NCBI RefSeq assembly: GCF_001500025.1
Contig: NZ_LQIW01000049.1
Location: 1-64,000 of the forward strand
DNA: 64,000 nt
Source of the DNA: Mycobacterium sp. IS-1590
GTDB lineage: Bacteria; Actinomycetota; Actinomycetes; Mycobacteriales; Mycobacteriaceae
Direction: 5' to 3'
The notes beneath the pieces were generated by a model. That model did no database searches. It was not told the DNA's origin and worked only from the letters and a program-made list of their open reading frames with translations. The translations under genes and the position numbers were made by a program. This document shows, one piece after another, positions 1 through 7,923 of the stretch; within the stretch, counting starts at the first letter, position 1, and every line of letters begins with the position of its first letter.

Positions 1-228
1 CCCGCCCCCGAGCCCGATCCCGTGCCGCAGTACGACGAGGCGCTGCCGCCCCCGCTGCCTCCGGCCGGTGACGTGGGCTCACACGCCCCCGAGCCCTCGA
101 TGATGGAGAAGGTGGTCAACAGCCCGGCATTCAAGAGCGCGATGCGCTCGGCGGGCACGGTGATCGGCCGCGAGATCACCCGCAGCATCTTCGGCACCGG
201 CCGCAGGCGCAGCCGTCGCCGCCGTTAG
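1..228 (+). CDS. C-terminal end of a HerA-like (DUF853) ATPase
   Basis: Only the last 75 codons are in the window; the frame is open from base 1 and ends in TAG at 226-228. The tail is a Pro/Glu-rich linker, then a helix-rich segment containing SPAFKSAMRSAG and GREITRSIFG, then a run of Arg/Ser. This tail is what I expect of the DUF853/HerA-type helicase family (Rv2510c in M. tuberculosis), whose ATPase core would lie upstream of the window. The identification also rests on the neighbour, since the convergent SDR is the Rv2509 homologue. The basic Arg-rich C-terminus could contact nucleic acid (inference). Confidence 0.75.
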   Translation, partial: PAPEPDPVPQYDEALPPPLPPAGDVGSHAPEPSMMEKVVNSPAFKSAMRSAGTVIGREITRSIFGTGRRRSRRRR

Positions 229-254
229 TGACGACGAGTGATCGGCGCGGGCAT

Positions 255-1061
255 TCAGCCGCCGCCGAGCTTCTTGTAGACGGCGCCGACGATCGGTGTC
301 ACGATCGCCCGCGGCGTGTAGCCCGCCGCAACCGACATCGCCTTCGACGTCACACCGGGGACGACGCGCATCTTGTTGCGCTCCAACGCATCCAACGACT
401 GCCTGGCGGTGTACTGCGTCGAGATCCACAGGAAGTCGGGAATCACCTTCTCCACCAGCGACTGCTCGTCGGGATCCGGCAGTGCCTCACGGACGGGTCC
501 GGGCGCCAACAACGTCACGTGCACCCCGTCCTTCTTGAGTTCGCCGCGCAGCGACTCGCTGAACGTGTTGACGAACGCCTTGCTCGCGGCATAGGTCGCG
601 TTGTTGGGAATCGGTGAATTGCCCGCTGCGGAACCGGAAATGAGGATCCCGCCTGCCTTGCGCTGCACCATGCCCGGTACGACGGCGAGCACGAGATCGT
701 GCACACCCAACACGTTGAGCTGAACCTGCGCCTTCTCGTCCGCAGGATCCAGTGAGGACACCGGGCCGAACGTCGCGGTGCCCGCGTTCGCGCACAGGAT
801 CGAGATGTTGCGTGTCGCCAGCTCGTCGCACAGCTTCGTGCGCTCGCTGGGGTCGGCCAGATCGACGGGACGCACCTCCACCGTCACGCCGTACTGCTGG
901 ACGAGGCGGTCGGCGAGCGCCCTCAGCACCTCTTCGCGGCGCGCGGTGATGATCAGATGATGTCCGCGGGCGGCGAGTTCGGTGGCCAGCGATTCGCCGA
1001 TGTTCTGGGACGCGCCGGTGACCACCGCGCGGGCGTCGGCGCTGGGTGCGGGTACTGGCAT
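255..1061 (-). CDS. Short-chain dehydrogenase/reductase (Rv2509 homologue)
   Basis: The product is a 268-residue classical SDR. The N-terminal Rossmann motif is TGASQNIGESLA, NAG appears in the CANAG stretch, and the catalytic Ser and YxxxK are present (ISGSAAG, then TYAASKAF). The substrate is unknown; family members reduce or oxidise keto-acyl or hydroxy substrates with NAD(P)H. I start at the ATG at 1061 rather than the longer frame from 1100, because a TATAGT -10 box on the minus strand (1069-1074) lies 7 nt upstream of this ATG, as in leaderless mycobacterial genes, and no Shine-Dalgarno is visible. It diverges from the MFS gene with only 26 bp between start codons. Confidence 0.9.
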   Translation of the reverse strand: MPVPAPSADARAVVTGASQNIGESLATELAARGHHLIITARREEVLRALADRLVQQYGVTVEVRPVDLADPSERTKLCDELATRNISILCANAGTATFGPVSSLDPADEKAQVQLNVLGVHDLVLAVVPGMVQRKAGGILISGSAAGNSPIPNNATYAASKAFVNTFSESLRGELKKDGVHVTLLAPGPVREALPDPDEQSLVEKVIPDFLWISTQYTARQSLDALERNKMRVVPGVTSKAMSVAAGYTPRAIVTPIVGAVYKKLGGG

Positions 1062-1068
1062 GCGCCGG

Positions 1069-1074
1069 ACTATA
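1069..1074 (-). promoter_or_regulatory. -10 box of a leaderless SDR promoter
   Basis: The minus strand reads TATAGT, followed by 7 nt and the ATG of the SDR gene. This matches TANNNT and the distance used for leaderless transcripts. The 26-bp divergent region must also serve the MFS gene at 1088. Confidence 0.6.
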
Positions 1075-1087
1075 TCGTGGGCGGACC

Positions 1088-2395
1088 ATGAGCGACCCAC
1101 CCGATTCCGGCACCCCAGCGGCGCGTCGCCAGGTCATCTCGTGGGCGTTGTGGGATTTCGGCGCGACCGGTTTGAACGCGGTGGTCGTGACCTTTGTGTT
1201 CTCGATCTACCTGACCAACAGCGTCGGCGACGATCTGCCCGGCGGCGTCAGCGCCACCAGTTGGCTGGGCTGGGCGCTGGGCGCGGCCGGCGTGGTCGTC
1301 GCACTGCTGGCGCCGGTGACGGGCGTGTGGGTCGACGCCCCGTGGCGGCGGCGCCGCGCGCTGGCCGCGCTCAGCGCGCTGGCGGTCGTTTTGATCGCCT
1401 CGATGAGTTCGGTCCGCGACGACTACCGCTACCTGGCGCTGGGTCTGGTGCTTCTGGGCTGCGCGTCGGCGTGCAATGAACTGGCCACCGTGCCCTACAA
1501 CGCGATGCTGCGCCAACTGTCGACACCGCAGACCTCCGGCCAGATCTCCGGATACGGTCTCGGGTTGGGCTATCTCGGCAGCGTCACCCTGCTGTTGGTG
1601 GTGTACTTCGGGTTCATCTCCGGAGACGGCGGACTGCTCGGCTTACCGGTCGAGGACGGTGGAAACGTCAGGGCCGCCATGGTGTTCACGGCCATCTGGT
1701 TCGGGCTGTTCGCGCTGCCGGTGCTGATCGCGGTGCCCAGCGCCAAACCCGACCCGTTGGAACAGGGGCAGACCGTCGGATTCATCGGCGGGTACCGCAA
1801 GCTGTGGTCGGACATCAGAAGCGAATGGCGGCGTGATCACAACGTGGTGTACTACCTGCTGGCCAGTGCGGTGTTCCGCGACGGCCTGACGGGGATATTC
1901 GCGTTCGGGGCGGTATTGGGCGTTCGGGTCTACGGCGTCTCCGAGGCCGACGTGCTGTTGTTCGGGGTGTGCGCCAGCACGGTTGCCGCCGTGGGCGCCG
2001 TCGGCGGCGGATTTCTCGACGACCGGTTCGGCGCCAAACCCGTCATCGTCGTCGCGCTGAGCGGGATGATCACCGTCGGCCTCACCTTGATGTCGCTCAA
2101 CGGGGTGCTGGCCTTCTGGATCTGCGGACTGCTGCTCTGCCTGTTCATCGGGCCGACGCTGTCGGCCGCGCGCACGCTGATGCTGCGCATGTCCGCCGAG
2201 GGCAAGGAGGGTGTCGCGTTCGGCCTCTACACCACCACGGGCCGCGCCGTTTCGTACCTTGCGCCCATGCTGTTCTCGGCTTTCATCGCCGTCTTCGGCA
2301 CCGACCGTGCCGGGATGGGCGGATTGGTCGTGGTCCTCGCCGCCGGTTTGATCGCGATGCTCGCCGTGCGGGTTCCGCGGCGGGCGTCGGTCTAA
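1088..2395 (+). CDS. UMF1-type MFS transporter (Rv2508c homologue)
   Basis: The product is a 435-residue polytopic membrane protein with about 12 hydrophobic segments. The opening WALWDFGATGLNAVV and long first loop resemble the Atg22/UMF1 branch of the major facilitator superfamily. The substrate is not known. The ATG at 1088 is chosen over the frame-open ATG at 1046, because 1046 would run through the SDR promoter and coding start. The 3' end overlaps the convergent proline-rich gene by 4 bp. Confidence 0.85.
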   Translation: MSDPPDSGTPAARRQVISWALWDFGATGLNAVVVTFVFSIYLTNSVGDDLPGGVSATSWLGWALGAAGVVVALLAPVTGVWVDAPWRRRRALAALSALAVVLIASMSSVRDDYRYLALGLVLLGCASACNELATVPYNAMLRQLSTPQTSGQISGYGLGLGYLGSVTLLLVVYFGFISGDGGLLGLPVEDGGNVRAAMVFTAIWFGLFALPVLIAVPSAKPDPLEQGQTVGFIGGYRKLWSDIRSEWRRDHNVVYYLLASAVFRDGLTGIFAFGAVLGVRVYGVSEADVLLFGVCASTVAAVGAVGGGFLDDRFGAKPVIVVALSGMITVGLTLMSLNGVLAFWICGLLLCLFIGPTLSAARTLMLRMSAEGKEGVAFGLYTTTGRAVSYLAPMLFSAFIAVFGTDRAGMGGLVVVLAAGLIAMLAVRVPRRASV

Positions 2396-3174
2396 CCGCT
2401 GGCCGTGCAGATGGTCAGGCCCGCCCCTGTGCGCTTCTGCACCACCGAACCGTCGACGGAGATCGAACAGTTCACCTCGCGGCCGACGTTGATGATGCTG
2501 ATACTCGCCGTCGCGGCCGCGGACTCGGACAACTCCACTTCCTTGCTCCAGGGCAGCATCACGTTGAACTCGGTCTGCAGCAGACCGCCGGTGTCGACGT
2601 AGGTGATGTTGATCGCGCGCCCGGAACCGCTCACGACGTAGACGACGCTCTGGGTGACGCCGGGGGTGGTCGTCGTGCCGGGCGCGCCGGGCGTGCTGGG
2701 GACGGTGGGGACCGCGGGCACGGTCGGCCGCGTCGTGCGGGGAACGGTCGGGCGCGGCACCGTGGTCGGGATCGGGGTGGTGAAGTCGGGCTCCTGCATC
2801 GGCGGCGGCGCGACGACCGTCTGCTGTTGCGAGCTGTTCACGACGACCAGCGCGATCACCAGGCCCAGCACCGTCAGCACCGCGACACCCGCGGCGACCC
2901 ACAGCCAGCGGGGCGATTTCGGCTCCTCGGGCGGCGGGGGCGGATCGCCCGACGGGTAGGGCGCCCCGTACTGGCCGTAGGTCTCGTACCCGTAGGTGCC
3001 GTACGTCGGTAGGTGCTGCGTCGGAGCAGTTTGGGGCGGTGCCTGATAGGTGGGGCCGTACGCCTGGCTGGCGTACGCCGGATCGCTGTACCCGGCATGG
3101 CCGTAGCCCTGCGGTTGCTCCCCGCGGCCGAAGCCCGACTGCTCGTCGCGGCCGGGCTCTGGTGTACCGGTCAT
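2392..3174 (-). CDS. Proline-rich single-span membrane protein with MmpS-like C-terminal domain (Rv2507 homologue)
   Basis: The product has about 260 residues. A cytoplasmic Pro/Gly/Tyr/Gln-rich tail (residues 1-85) is followed by one transmembrane helix (WLWVAAGVAVLTVLGLVIAL), a Thr/Pro-rich extracytoplasmic stalk, and a folded C-terminal domain beginning VVYVVSGSGRAINITYVDTGG. That domain resembles MmpS-family periplasmic domains and contains two Cys that could pair. ATG 3174 has a GAGGTGG Shine-Dalgarno 2 nt upstream. A GTG two codons earlier (3180) is an alternative. Function is unknown; the architecture suggests an envelope-associated role. Confidence 0.8.
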   Translation of the reverse strand: MTGTPEPGRDEQSGFGRGEQPQGYGHAGYSDPAYASQAYGPTYQAPPQTAPTQHLPTYGTYGYETYGQYGAPYPSGDPPPPPEEPKSPRWLWVAAGVAVLTVLGLVIALVVVNSSQQQTVVAPPPMQEPDFTTPIPTTVPRPTVPRTTRPTVPAVPTVPSTPGAPGTTTTPGVTQSVVYVVSGSGRAINITYVDTGGLLQTEFNVMLPWSKEVELSESAAATASISIINVGREVNCSISVDGSVVQKRTGAGLTICTASG

Positions 3175-3263
3175 ACCCACCTCATGCGTGCGAGGGTACC
3201 TGTGCGACCGCCCAACAGGCGCAGGTCGTCACTGGACTTGCCCGGGTAGGCACAATTGGTCCG

Positions 3264-5141
3264 GTGGGAGAGCAGGTTCGCAGAGTCTACGGCGCATCCA
3301 TGTCGCCGGATGCCACCGCGTTCGCACATCTGGTCGACGACGGCGGCTTCCCGCGCGCGGTGCAGCGTTTCCTGCGCGGCTGGCGGGCAAGCTCGTCGCG
3401 CGACGTCGAGCTGCCGGTCGAAGGCCCGGTGACGCGCGTACTACATTCGGCCGACGGCCACTGGCTCGCATGCGAGGTCGCTCCCGAAGGCAGTACCCGA
3501 ACCCAGATCTGGGTCGTGACAACCGATCCCGACGACCGCGACGCCCGCCGCATCGACTCGTGGGACCCCGGCGCGCCCGAGGGCACCGCCGAGCTCATCA
3601 ACTGGGACGGCACCCTGGTCGCGGCCATCCTCACCGGCGAGGACGGCGTCGGTAGTTCGTGCCTCATCGACCCGGCCACCGGCCGCACCACCGTGCTGGA
3701 CCGCCGCTCGGGCGGCCGTCTGGTCGACGCTTGGGCCGGCGCCGCGCTCGTGCGGGTCGGACCTCGCGGCTACCGGGATCTGATCATGCTGCGCGGACGC
3801 ACCGAAACCGCGCTGCTGCCATACGATCCAGGGTCGACCACCGACACCGGCGTCATCCTCGACGACCACTACGCGCGTCGGCTGCGCGCGGGGCTGGAAG
3901 GCGAGCTCACCAAGCTGTACCAGCCGGCGAGCACCTACGACGAGGACAGCACCGAGGGCTATGTGCGGGCCCTGATCCGCAGCGAGAACGGCACCGAGCA
4001 TGCGCGACTTCTCGAGGTGACGGTCACCGCCGACGGGGTGGCCTACCAGGTCATCGCCGAACGCCCGGGCTATGAACTCGACGAGTTCACCGTGAGCGAC
4101 GACCTGTCGACCGTGGCGATCCTCTGGAACATCCACGGCGCCAGCGAGTTACAGATCATCGAACGCACCGACTACACCCTCCAACCGCCGATCCCGCTGC
4201 CCGGGATGGTGGCCAGCCAGCTGAGCATCAGCGCCGGCGGCTCGATGCTGGCCATGACCGTCGAAGGCCCGTCCACCCCGCCGACGGTCGAACTCGTCGA
4301 CCCGCGGACGCGGGAGTGGGAGATCGTCGACCGCGAGCCCAGCTCCGGGCCGGTGGCGCCGGACCCGACGCTCGAGACGGTCACCGCACGCGACGGCCTG
4401 CAATTCACCGGGTGGCTCTTCCGTCCGCGCGACGGCGTCCCGGTGATCGGGGCGATGCTGTTCCTGCACGGCGGTCCGGAGGGCCAGGGCAGGCCCGGCT
4501 ACAACGAGTTCTTCCCGGCCCTGCTCGAAGAGGGCATCAGCGTGTTCCTGCCCAACGTCCGTGGTTCGGGCGGGTTCGGCAGGAGCTTCATGCACGCCGA
4601 CGACAAGGAGCGACGGTTCGCCGCGATCGACGACGTCGCCGACGCGGTCGCCTATCTGGTCGAGCGTGAGGTCGCGCCGGCCGACCGGGTCGCGTGTTGC
4701 GGATGGTCCTACGGTGGCTACCTGACCCAGGCGGCGCTCACCTTCCACCCCGACAAGTTCGCGGCGGGAATCAGCATCTGCGGGATGAGCGATCTGAACA
4801 CCTGGTACCGCAACACCGAACCGTGGATCGCCGCGGCGGCGTATCCAAAGTACGGCCACCCGATCGGCGACCGCGAACTGCTCGAGCAGCTATCGCCGTT
4901 GCAGCGCGTCGACGCGATGACCGCGCCGTTGCTGTTGGTGCACGGCGCCAACGACACCAACGTGCCCCCCACCGAATCTCAGCAAATGTTTGAAGCGCTG
5001 CAATCACTTAACCGAAAAGTCGAATTGCTGATGTTCGATGACGACGGACACGAGATCGACCGGCGCGAGAACCGCGCCGTACTGGTCAAAGCCATGCGCG
5101 AGTGGCTGATTGCCGCTTTCCACGCGTATCCGGATTCGTAA
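3264..5141 (+). CDS. S9 (prolyl-oligopeptidase-like) serine peptidase
   Basis: The 625-residue product has an N-terminal beta-propeller region (about residues 20-370) and a C-terminal alpha/beta hydrolase domain. The catalytic triad is Ser482 in GWSYGGY, Asp564 in HGANDTNVP and His596 in DDDGHE. No signal peptide is seen, so it is probably cytosolic and cleaves short peptides or acyl-peptides. GTG 3264 is chosen because a CACAAT -10-like box ends 7 nt upstream (leaderless pattern). ATG 3300 is the alternative and would give 613 residues. Not part of the M. tuberculosis block as I remember it. Confidence 0.85.
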   Translation: MGEQVRRVYGASMSPDATAFAHLVDDGGFPRAVQRFLRGWRASSSRDVELPVEGPVTRVLHSADGHWLACEVAPEGSTRTQIWVVTTDPDDRDARRIDSWDPGAPEGTAELINWDGTLVAAILTGEDGVGSSCLIDPATGRTTVLDRRSGGRLVDAWAGAALVRVGPRGYRDLIMLRGRTETALLPYDPGSTTDTGVILDDHYARRLRAGLEGELTKLYQPASTYDEDSTEGYVRALIRSENGTEHARLLEVTVTADGVAYQVIAERPGYELDEFTVSDDLSTVAILWNIHGASELQIIERTDYTLQPPIPLPGMVASQLSISAGGSMLAMTVEGPSTPPTVELVDPRTREWEIVDREPSSGPVAPDPTLETVTARDGLQFTGWLFRPRDGVPVIGAMLFLHGGPEGQGRPGYNEFFPALLEEGISVFLPNVRGSGGFGRSFMHADDKERRFAAIDDVADAVAYLVEREVAPADRVACCGWSYGGYLTQAALTFHPDKFAAGISICGMSDLNTWYRNTEPWIAAAAYPKYGHPIGDRELLEQLSPLQRVDAMTAPLLLVHGANDTNVPPTESQQMFEALQSLNRKVELLMFDDDGHEIDRRENRAVLVKAMREWLIAAFHAYPDS

Positions 5142-5163
5142 CCGAATCGTTCTCCGTTGCCAC

Positions 5164-5188
5164 GTTTACCGAAATTGTCTGCCGGGTA
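5164..5188 (+). promoter_or_regulatory. SigF-type promoter for the small membrane protein pair
   Basis: GTTT at 5164-5167, 16-bp spacer, GGGTA at 5184-5188. This fits the mycobacterial SigF consensus GTTT-N15-17-GGGTA. It sits 45 bp upstream of the ATG at 5233, which has a strong AAAGGAGG ribosome site. Expression under SigF control (stationary phase, energy and envelope stress) is inferred. Confidence 0.75.
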
Positions 5189-5232
5189 AACGCTTCCCAC
5201 GCGTCGATACGGCGCGACAAAGGAGGCGCAGC

Positions 5233-5442
5233 ATGCGAGGTGGCGGATTTCTCGGCGTTTTGGTGCTCGTCTGGTTGCTGATCGGGGCGTTCGCCGCATA
5301 CCAACGCGGCTATTTCGAAACCAGTGAAACCAATTGCGCGACAGCGGGAAGCATCGCTCTGACAGTGGTGGCCGGTCCGCTGAACTATGCCGGTGTCAAC
5401 CCCAAGGTTGAGGCTTGCAACATCCCGGAACCCAGCCAGTGA
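5233..5442 (+). CDS. Small membrane protein, 69 aa, behind a SigF promoter
   Basis: One N-terminal hydrophobic helix (FLGVLVLVWLLIGAFAAY) is followed by a short polar segment with a Cys pair (NCATAG, EACN) that would face outside if the N-terminus is in the cytoplasm. The ATG at 5233 has an excellent AAAGGAGG site 7 nt upstream, which decides the start. It is followed by a second small membrane gene 33 bp downstream, so the two are probably co-transcribed. No function is recognised. Confidence 0.75.
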   Translation: MRGGGFLGVLVLVWLLIGAFAAYQRGYFETSETNCATAGSIALTVVAGPLNYAGVNPKVEACNIPEPSQ

Positions 5443-5475
5443 CAACTGGCACTTGCCAATTCGAAAGGAATGCTA

Positions 5476-5631
5476 ATGATCATCCTCGGAGCGATTCTCC
5501 TCATCCTCGGACTGATCTTCGGAATCAACATCCTGTGGACCATCGGGATCGTACTCATGGTCATCGGAGCGGTGTTCTGGATTCTGGGGTCCATGGGCCG
5601 TCCCGTCGGCGGCAGGCGTGCCTGGTACTAA
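5476..5631 (+). CDS. DUF6131-like tiny membrane protein, 51 aa
   Basis: The product is nearly all hydrophobic: two helices (IILGAILLILGLIFGI and WTIGIVLMVIGAVFWIL) with a short basic tail ending GGRRAWY. It resembles the small mycobacterial DUF6131 proteins. The ATG at 5476 has AAAGGAA at a suitable distance; the in-frame ATG at 5470 is too close to it. Together with the preceding 69-aa gene it forms a likely SigF-controlled unit. Function unknown. Confidence 0.7.
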   Translation: MIILGAILLILGLIFGINILWTIGIVLMVIGAVFWILGSMGRPVGGRRAWY

Positions 5632-5643
5632 CGGGTTGAGCGC

Positions 5644-6252
5644 CTAAACGTCCCGCGCGGCCGAGGTCAGCGCCGCGACCGTCATCGCTTTCAAGACGGA
5701 TCGCGGCCTGGCCTCGGCCGTTTTCGTGGCCGTGGGCGGCAGGGCGTGTGGCGTGGAGTTCAGCAGCCCGAACGTCGCGTGGGCCATCAGCCGGGCATCG
5801 GCTTCCGCCAGCGAGCCATCCAGCCGCCGAAGCACATCGACCCAGATCTCGACGTACTGCCGCTGCGCCCGGCGCACCTGACGTTTGGCCGTGGGCGGCA
5901 GGTTGGCGAGATCGCGATCCTGGATGCGGATCAGGTCGGACTCGCCGAGGGCGAAGTCCAGATGGAAGTCGATCAGGCCGTCGAGCGCCGCGGCCGGATC
6001 GTCGGCGCGCGCGACGACCTCGGTGGCGCCGGCCAGTAGGCGGGTGCTGATACCGACCAGCAACTCGACCAGCAACGCCTCCTTGTTCGGGAAGTGCCGG
6101 TAGATCGCAGGCCCGCTGACACCTGCGGCGGCGCCGATGTCCTCCAGCCGCACCGCGAGGTAACCCCGCTCGGCAACCAGGCGTTCCGCCGCGGCGATCA
6201 ACTGGGATCTCCGGTCCGACTTCGCCTTGCTGCGCCGAGTGGTCGCGGTCAT
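5644..6252 (-). CDS. bkaR: TetR-family repressor BkaR (Rv2506 homologue)
   Basis: The product has about 202 residues. The N-terminal helix-turn-helix spans roughly residues 15-60 (GVSGPAIYRHFPNKEAL is the recognition region), followed by a helical ligand-binding domain. In M. tuberculosis, BkaR represses the adjacent branched-chain keto-acid catabolic operon. Here it is divergent from accD1 and two GTTA-type palindromes lie between them, consistent with autoregulation and operon repression. The start at 6252 (ATG) or 6276 (GTG) is preferred over ATG 6324, which would put the coding sequence inside the operator and -10 region. The inducer is unknown; a pathway acyl-CoA is plausible. Confidence 0.85.
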   Translation of the reverse strand: MTATTRRSKAKSDRRSQLIAAAERLVAERGYLAVRLEDIGAAAGVSGPAIYRHFPNKEALLVELLVGISTRLLAGATEVVARADDPAAALDGLIDFHLDFALGESDLIRIQDRDLANLPPTAKRQVRRAQRQYVEIWVDVLRRLDGSLAEADARLMAHATFGLLNSTPHALPPTATKTAEARPRSVLKAMTVAALTSAARDV

Positions 6253-6306
6253 TTCGGAGATCGGAGTTGAAGCCACCGCGCCTCCCACCCGCTGTAGACA
6301 TCTGGA

Positions 6307-6322
6307 GTTAATCGTGACTAAC
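6307..6322. promoter_or_regulatory. BkaR operator, site 1 (predicted)
   Basis: GTTAATCGTGACTAAC is an imperfect 16-bp palindrome with 12 of 16 positions symmetric. It shares the GTTA...TAAC ends with the second site 25 bp away and lies between bkaR and accD1. Confidence 0.6.
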
Positions 6323-6325
6323 ATA
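6319..6325. promoter_or_regulatory. Overlapping divergent -10 boxes for bkaR and accD1
   Basis: TAACAT (plus strand, 6319-6324) and TATGTT (minus strand, 6325-6320) both fit TANNNT and overlap. They sit against the first operator, so a bound repressor would block both directions. Start sites near 6331 (+) and 6313 (-) are inferred. Confidence 0.45.
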
Positions 6326-6331
6326 CCACCA

Positions 6332-6347
6332 GTTATTCGTCATTAAC
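6332..6347. promoter_or_regulatory. BkaR operator, site 2 (predicted)
   Basis: GTTATTCGTCATTAAC has the same GTTA...TAAC ends and 16-bp length as site 1. The two start 25 bp apart, so dimers on the two sites would be offset by a little over two helical turns. Confidence 0.55.
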
Positions 6348-6368
6348 TCAAACGAACGGGCTTTTTCG

Positions 6369-7919
6369 ATGGCACCGCGGCCTTCACATCGCGAGGAGCA
6401 TCTTGCGCTGGTCGACGAATTGCGTTCCAAGCTCGCGGCGGCGGCTCTCGGCGGTCCCGAGCGGGCCCGCGAGCGCCACGTCAGCCGCGGCAAGCTCTTA
6501 CCGCGCGACCGCGTCGACGGTCTGCTGGACCCGGGCAGCCCCTTCCTCGAGCTGTCGCCCCTTGCCGCCGACGGTATGTACGACGACGAGTGTCCGGGTG
6601 CGGGCATGATCACCGGGATCGGTCGCGTGTCGGGTCGGGAATGTGTGATCGTCGCCAACGACGCGACCGTCAAGGGCGGCACCTACTATCCGATCACGGT
6701 CAAAAAACACCTGCGGGCCCAGGAAGTCGCGGGCCAGAACCGGCTGCCGTGCATCTATCTCGTCGATTCCGGCGGCGCGTTCCTGCCCCGACAGGACGAG
6801 GTGTTCCCCGATCGCGATCATTTCGGCCGCATCTTCTACAACCAAGCCAATCTGAGCGCCCAGGGGATTGCGCAGATCGCCGCGGTGCTCGGATCCTGCA
6901 CTGCCGGTGGCGCATACGTTCCCGCGATGAGCGACGAGGCCGTGATCGTGCGCAACCAGGGCACGATCTTCCTCGGGGGTCCGCCGCTGGTGAAGGCGGC
7001 GACGGGTGAGGTGGTCACCGCCGAGGAACTGGGCGGTGGTGACCTGCACTCGAAGACCTCAGGCGTGACAGACCATTTGGCGCACGACGACCGCGACGCG
7101 CTGCGCATCGTGCGGCGCATCGTCGCCACGCTCGGCCCCCGCGAGCCGCTGCCCTGGGACGTCCGGCCGACCGTGGATCCGGTGGCCGATCAGCACGAGC
7201 TCTACGACGTGGTGCCCGTCGACTCGCGCGTCCCTTACGACGTGCACGAGGTCGTCACCCGCATCGTCGACGGCGGCGAATTCGCCGAATTCAAGGCCGA
7301 ATACGGCAGCACCCTGGTCACGGGGTTTGCCCGCATCCACGGCCATCCGGTCGGCATCATCGCCAACAACGGCGTCCTGTTCGGCGAATCGGCGCTCAAG
7401 GGAGCCCATTTCATCGAGCTCTGCGACAAGCGCAACACCCCGCTCGTGTTTCTGCAGAACATCTCCGGGTTCATGGTCGGGCGCGATTACGAGGCAGGCG
7501 GCATCGCCAAGCACGGCGCGAAGATGGTCACCGCGGTGGCATGCGCGCGGGTGCCGAAACTGACCGTGGTCATCGGCGGTTCGTACGGCGCGGGTAACTA
7601 CTCCATGTGCGGGCGCGCGTATTCGCCGCGGTTCCTGTGGATGTGGCCCAATGCCCGCATCTCGGTGATGGGTGGCGAGCAGGCCGCGTCGGTGCTGGCG
7701 ACCGTGCGCGGCGAGATGACCGCCGAGGAGGAGGAGAGTTTCAAGGCGCCGATCCGCGCGCAGTACGAGCACCAGGGCAATCCGTACTATTCGACGGCCC
7801 GGCTGTGGGATGACGGGGTGATCGACCCCGCCGACACCAGAACGGTTCTCGGACTGACGCTCTCGGCGGTGGGGCAGGCGCCGCTCGAGTCCATCTCCTA
7901 CGGCGTTTTCCGGATGTGA
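6369..7919 (+). CDS. accD1: Acyl-CoA carboxylase beta subunit AccD1 (methylcrotonyl-CoA carboxylase type)
   Basis: The product is a 516-residue carboxyltransferase with two crotonase-type halves. The features GGAFLPRQDEVFPD, SCTAGGAYVPAMSDE, GGSYGAGNYSMCGRA and VMGGEQAASVLA are characteristic of 3-methylcrotonyl-CoA carboxylase beta chains. It transfers CO2 from biotin carried on AccA1 to methylcrotonyl-CoA in leucine breakdown. accA1 follows 4 nt later. It is the first gene of the operon behind the BkaR operators. The fadD35/scoA/scoB genes that I remember next to it in M. tuberculosis are not present here. Confidence 0.92.
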   Translation: MAPRPSHREEHLALVDELRSKLAAAALGGPERARERHVSRGKLLPRDRVDGLLDPGSPFLELSPLAADGMYDDECPGAGMITGIGRVSGRECVIVANDATVKGGTYYPITVKKHLRAQEVAGQNRLPCIYLVDSGGAFLPRQDEVFPDRDHFGRIFYNQANLSAQGIAQIAAVLGSCTAGGAYVPAMSDEAVIVRNQGTIFLGGPPLVKAATGEVVTAEELGGGDLHSKTSGVTDHLAHDDRDALRIVRRIVATLGPREPLPWDVRPTVDPVADQHELYDVVPVDSRVPYDVHEVVTRIVDGGEFAEFKAEYGSTLVTGFARIHGHPVGIIANNGVLFGESALKGAHFIELCDKRNTPLVFLQNISGFMVGRDYEAGGIAKHGAKMVTAVACARVPKLTVVIGGSYGAGNYSMCGRAYSPRFLWMWPNARISVMGGEQAASVLATVRGEMTAEEEESFKAPIRAQYEHQGNPYYSTARLWDDGVIDPADTRTVLGLTLSAVGQAPLESISYGVFRM

Positions 7920-7923
7920 GGAC

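Noticed and set aside
1643..2902. 419-codon minus-strand open frame
   Set aside because: Antisense across the MFS gene and the proline-rich gene; composition is typical of a shadow frame.
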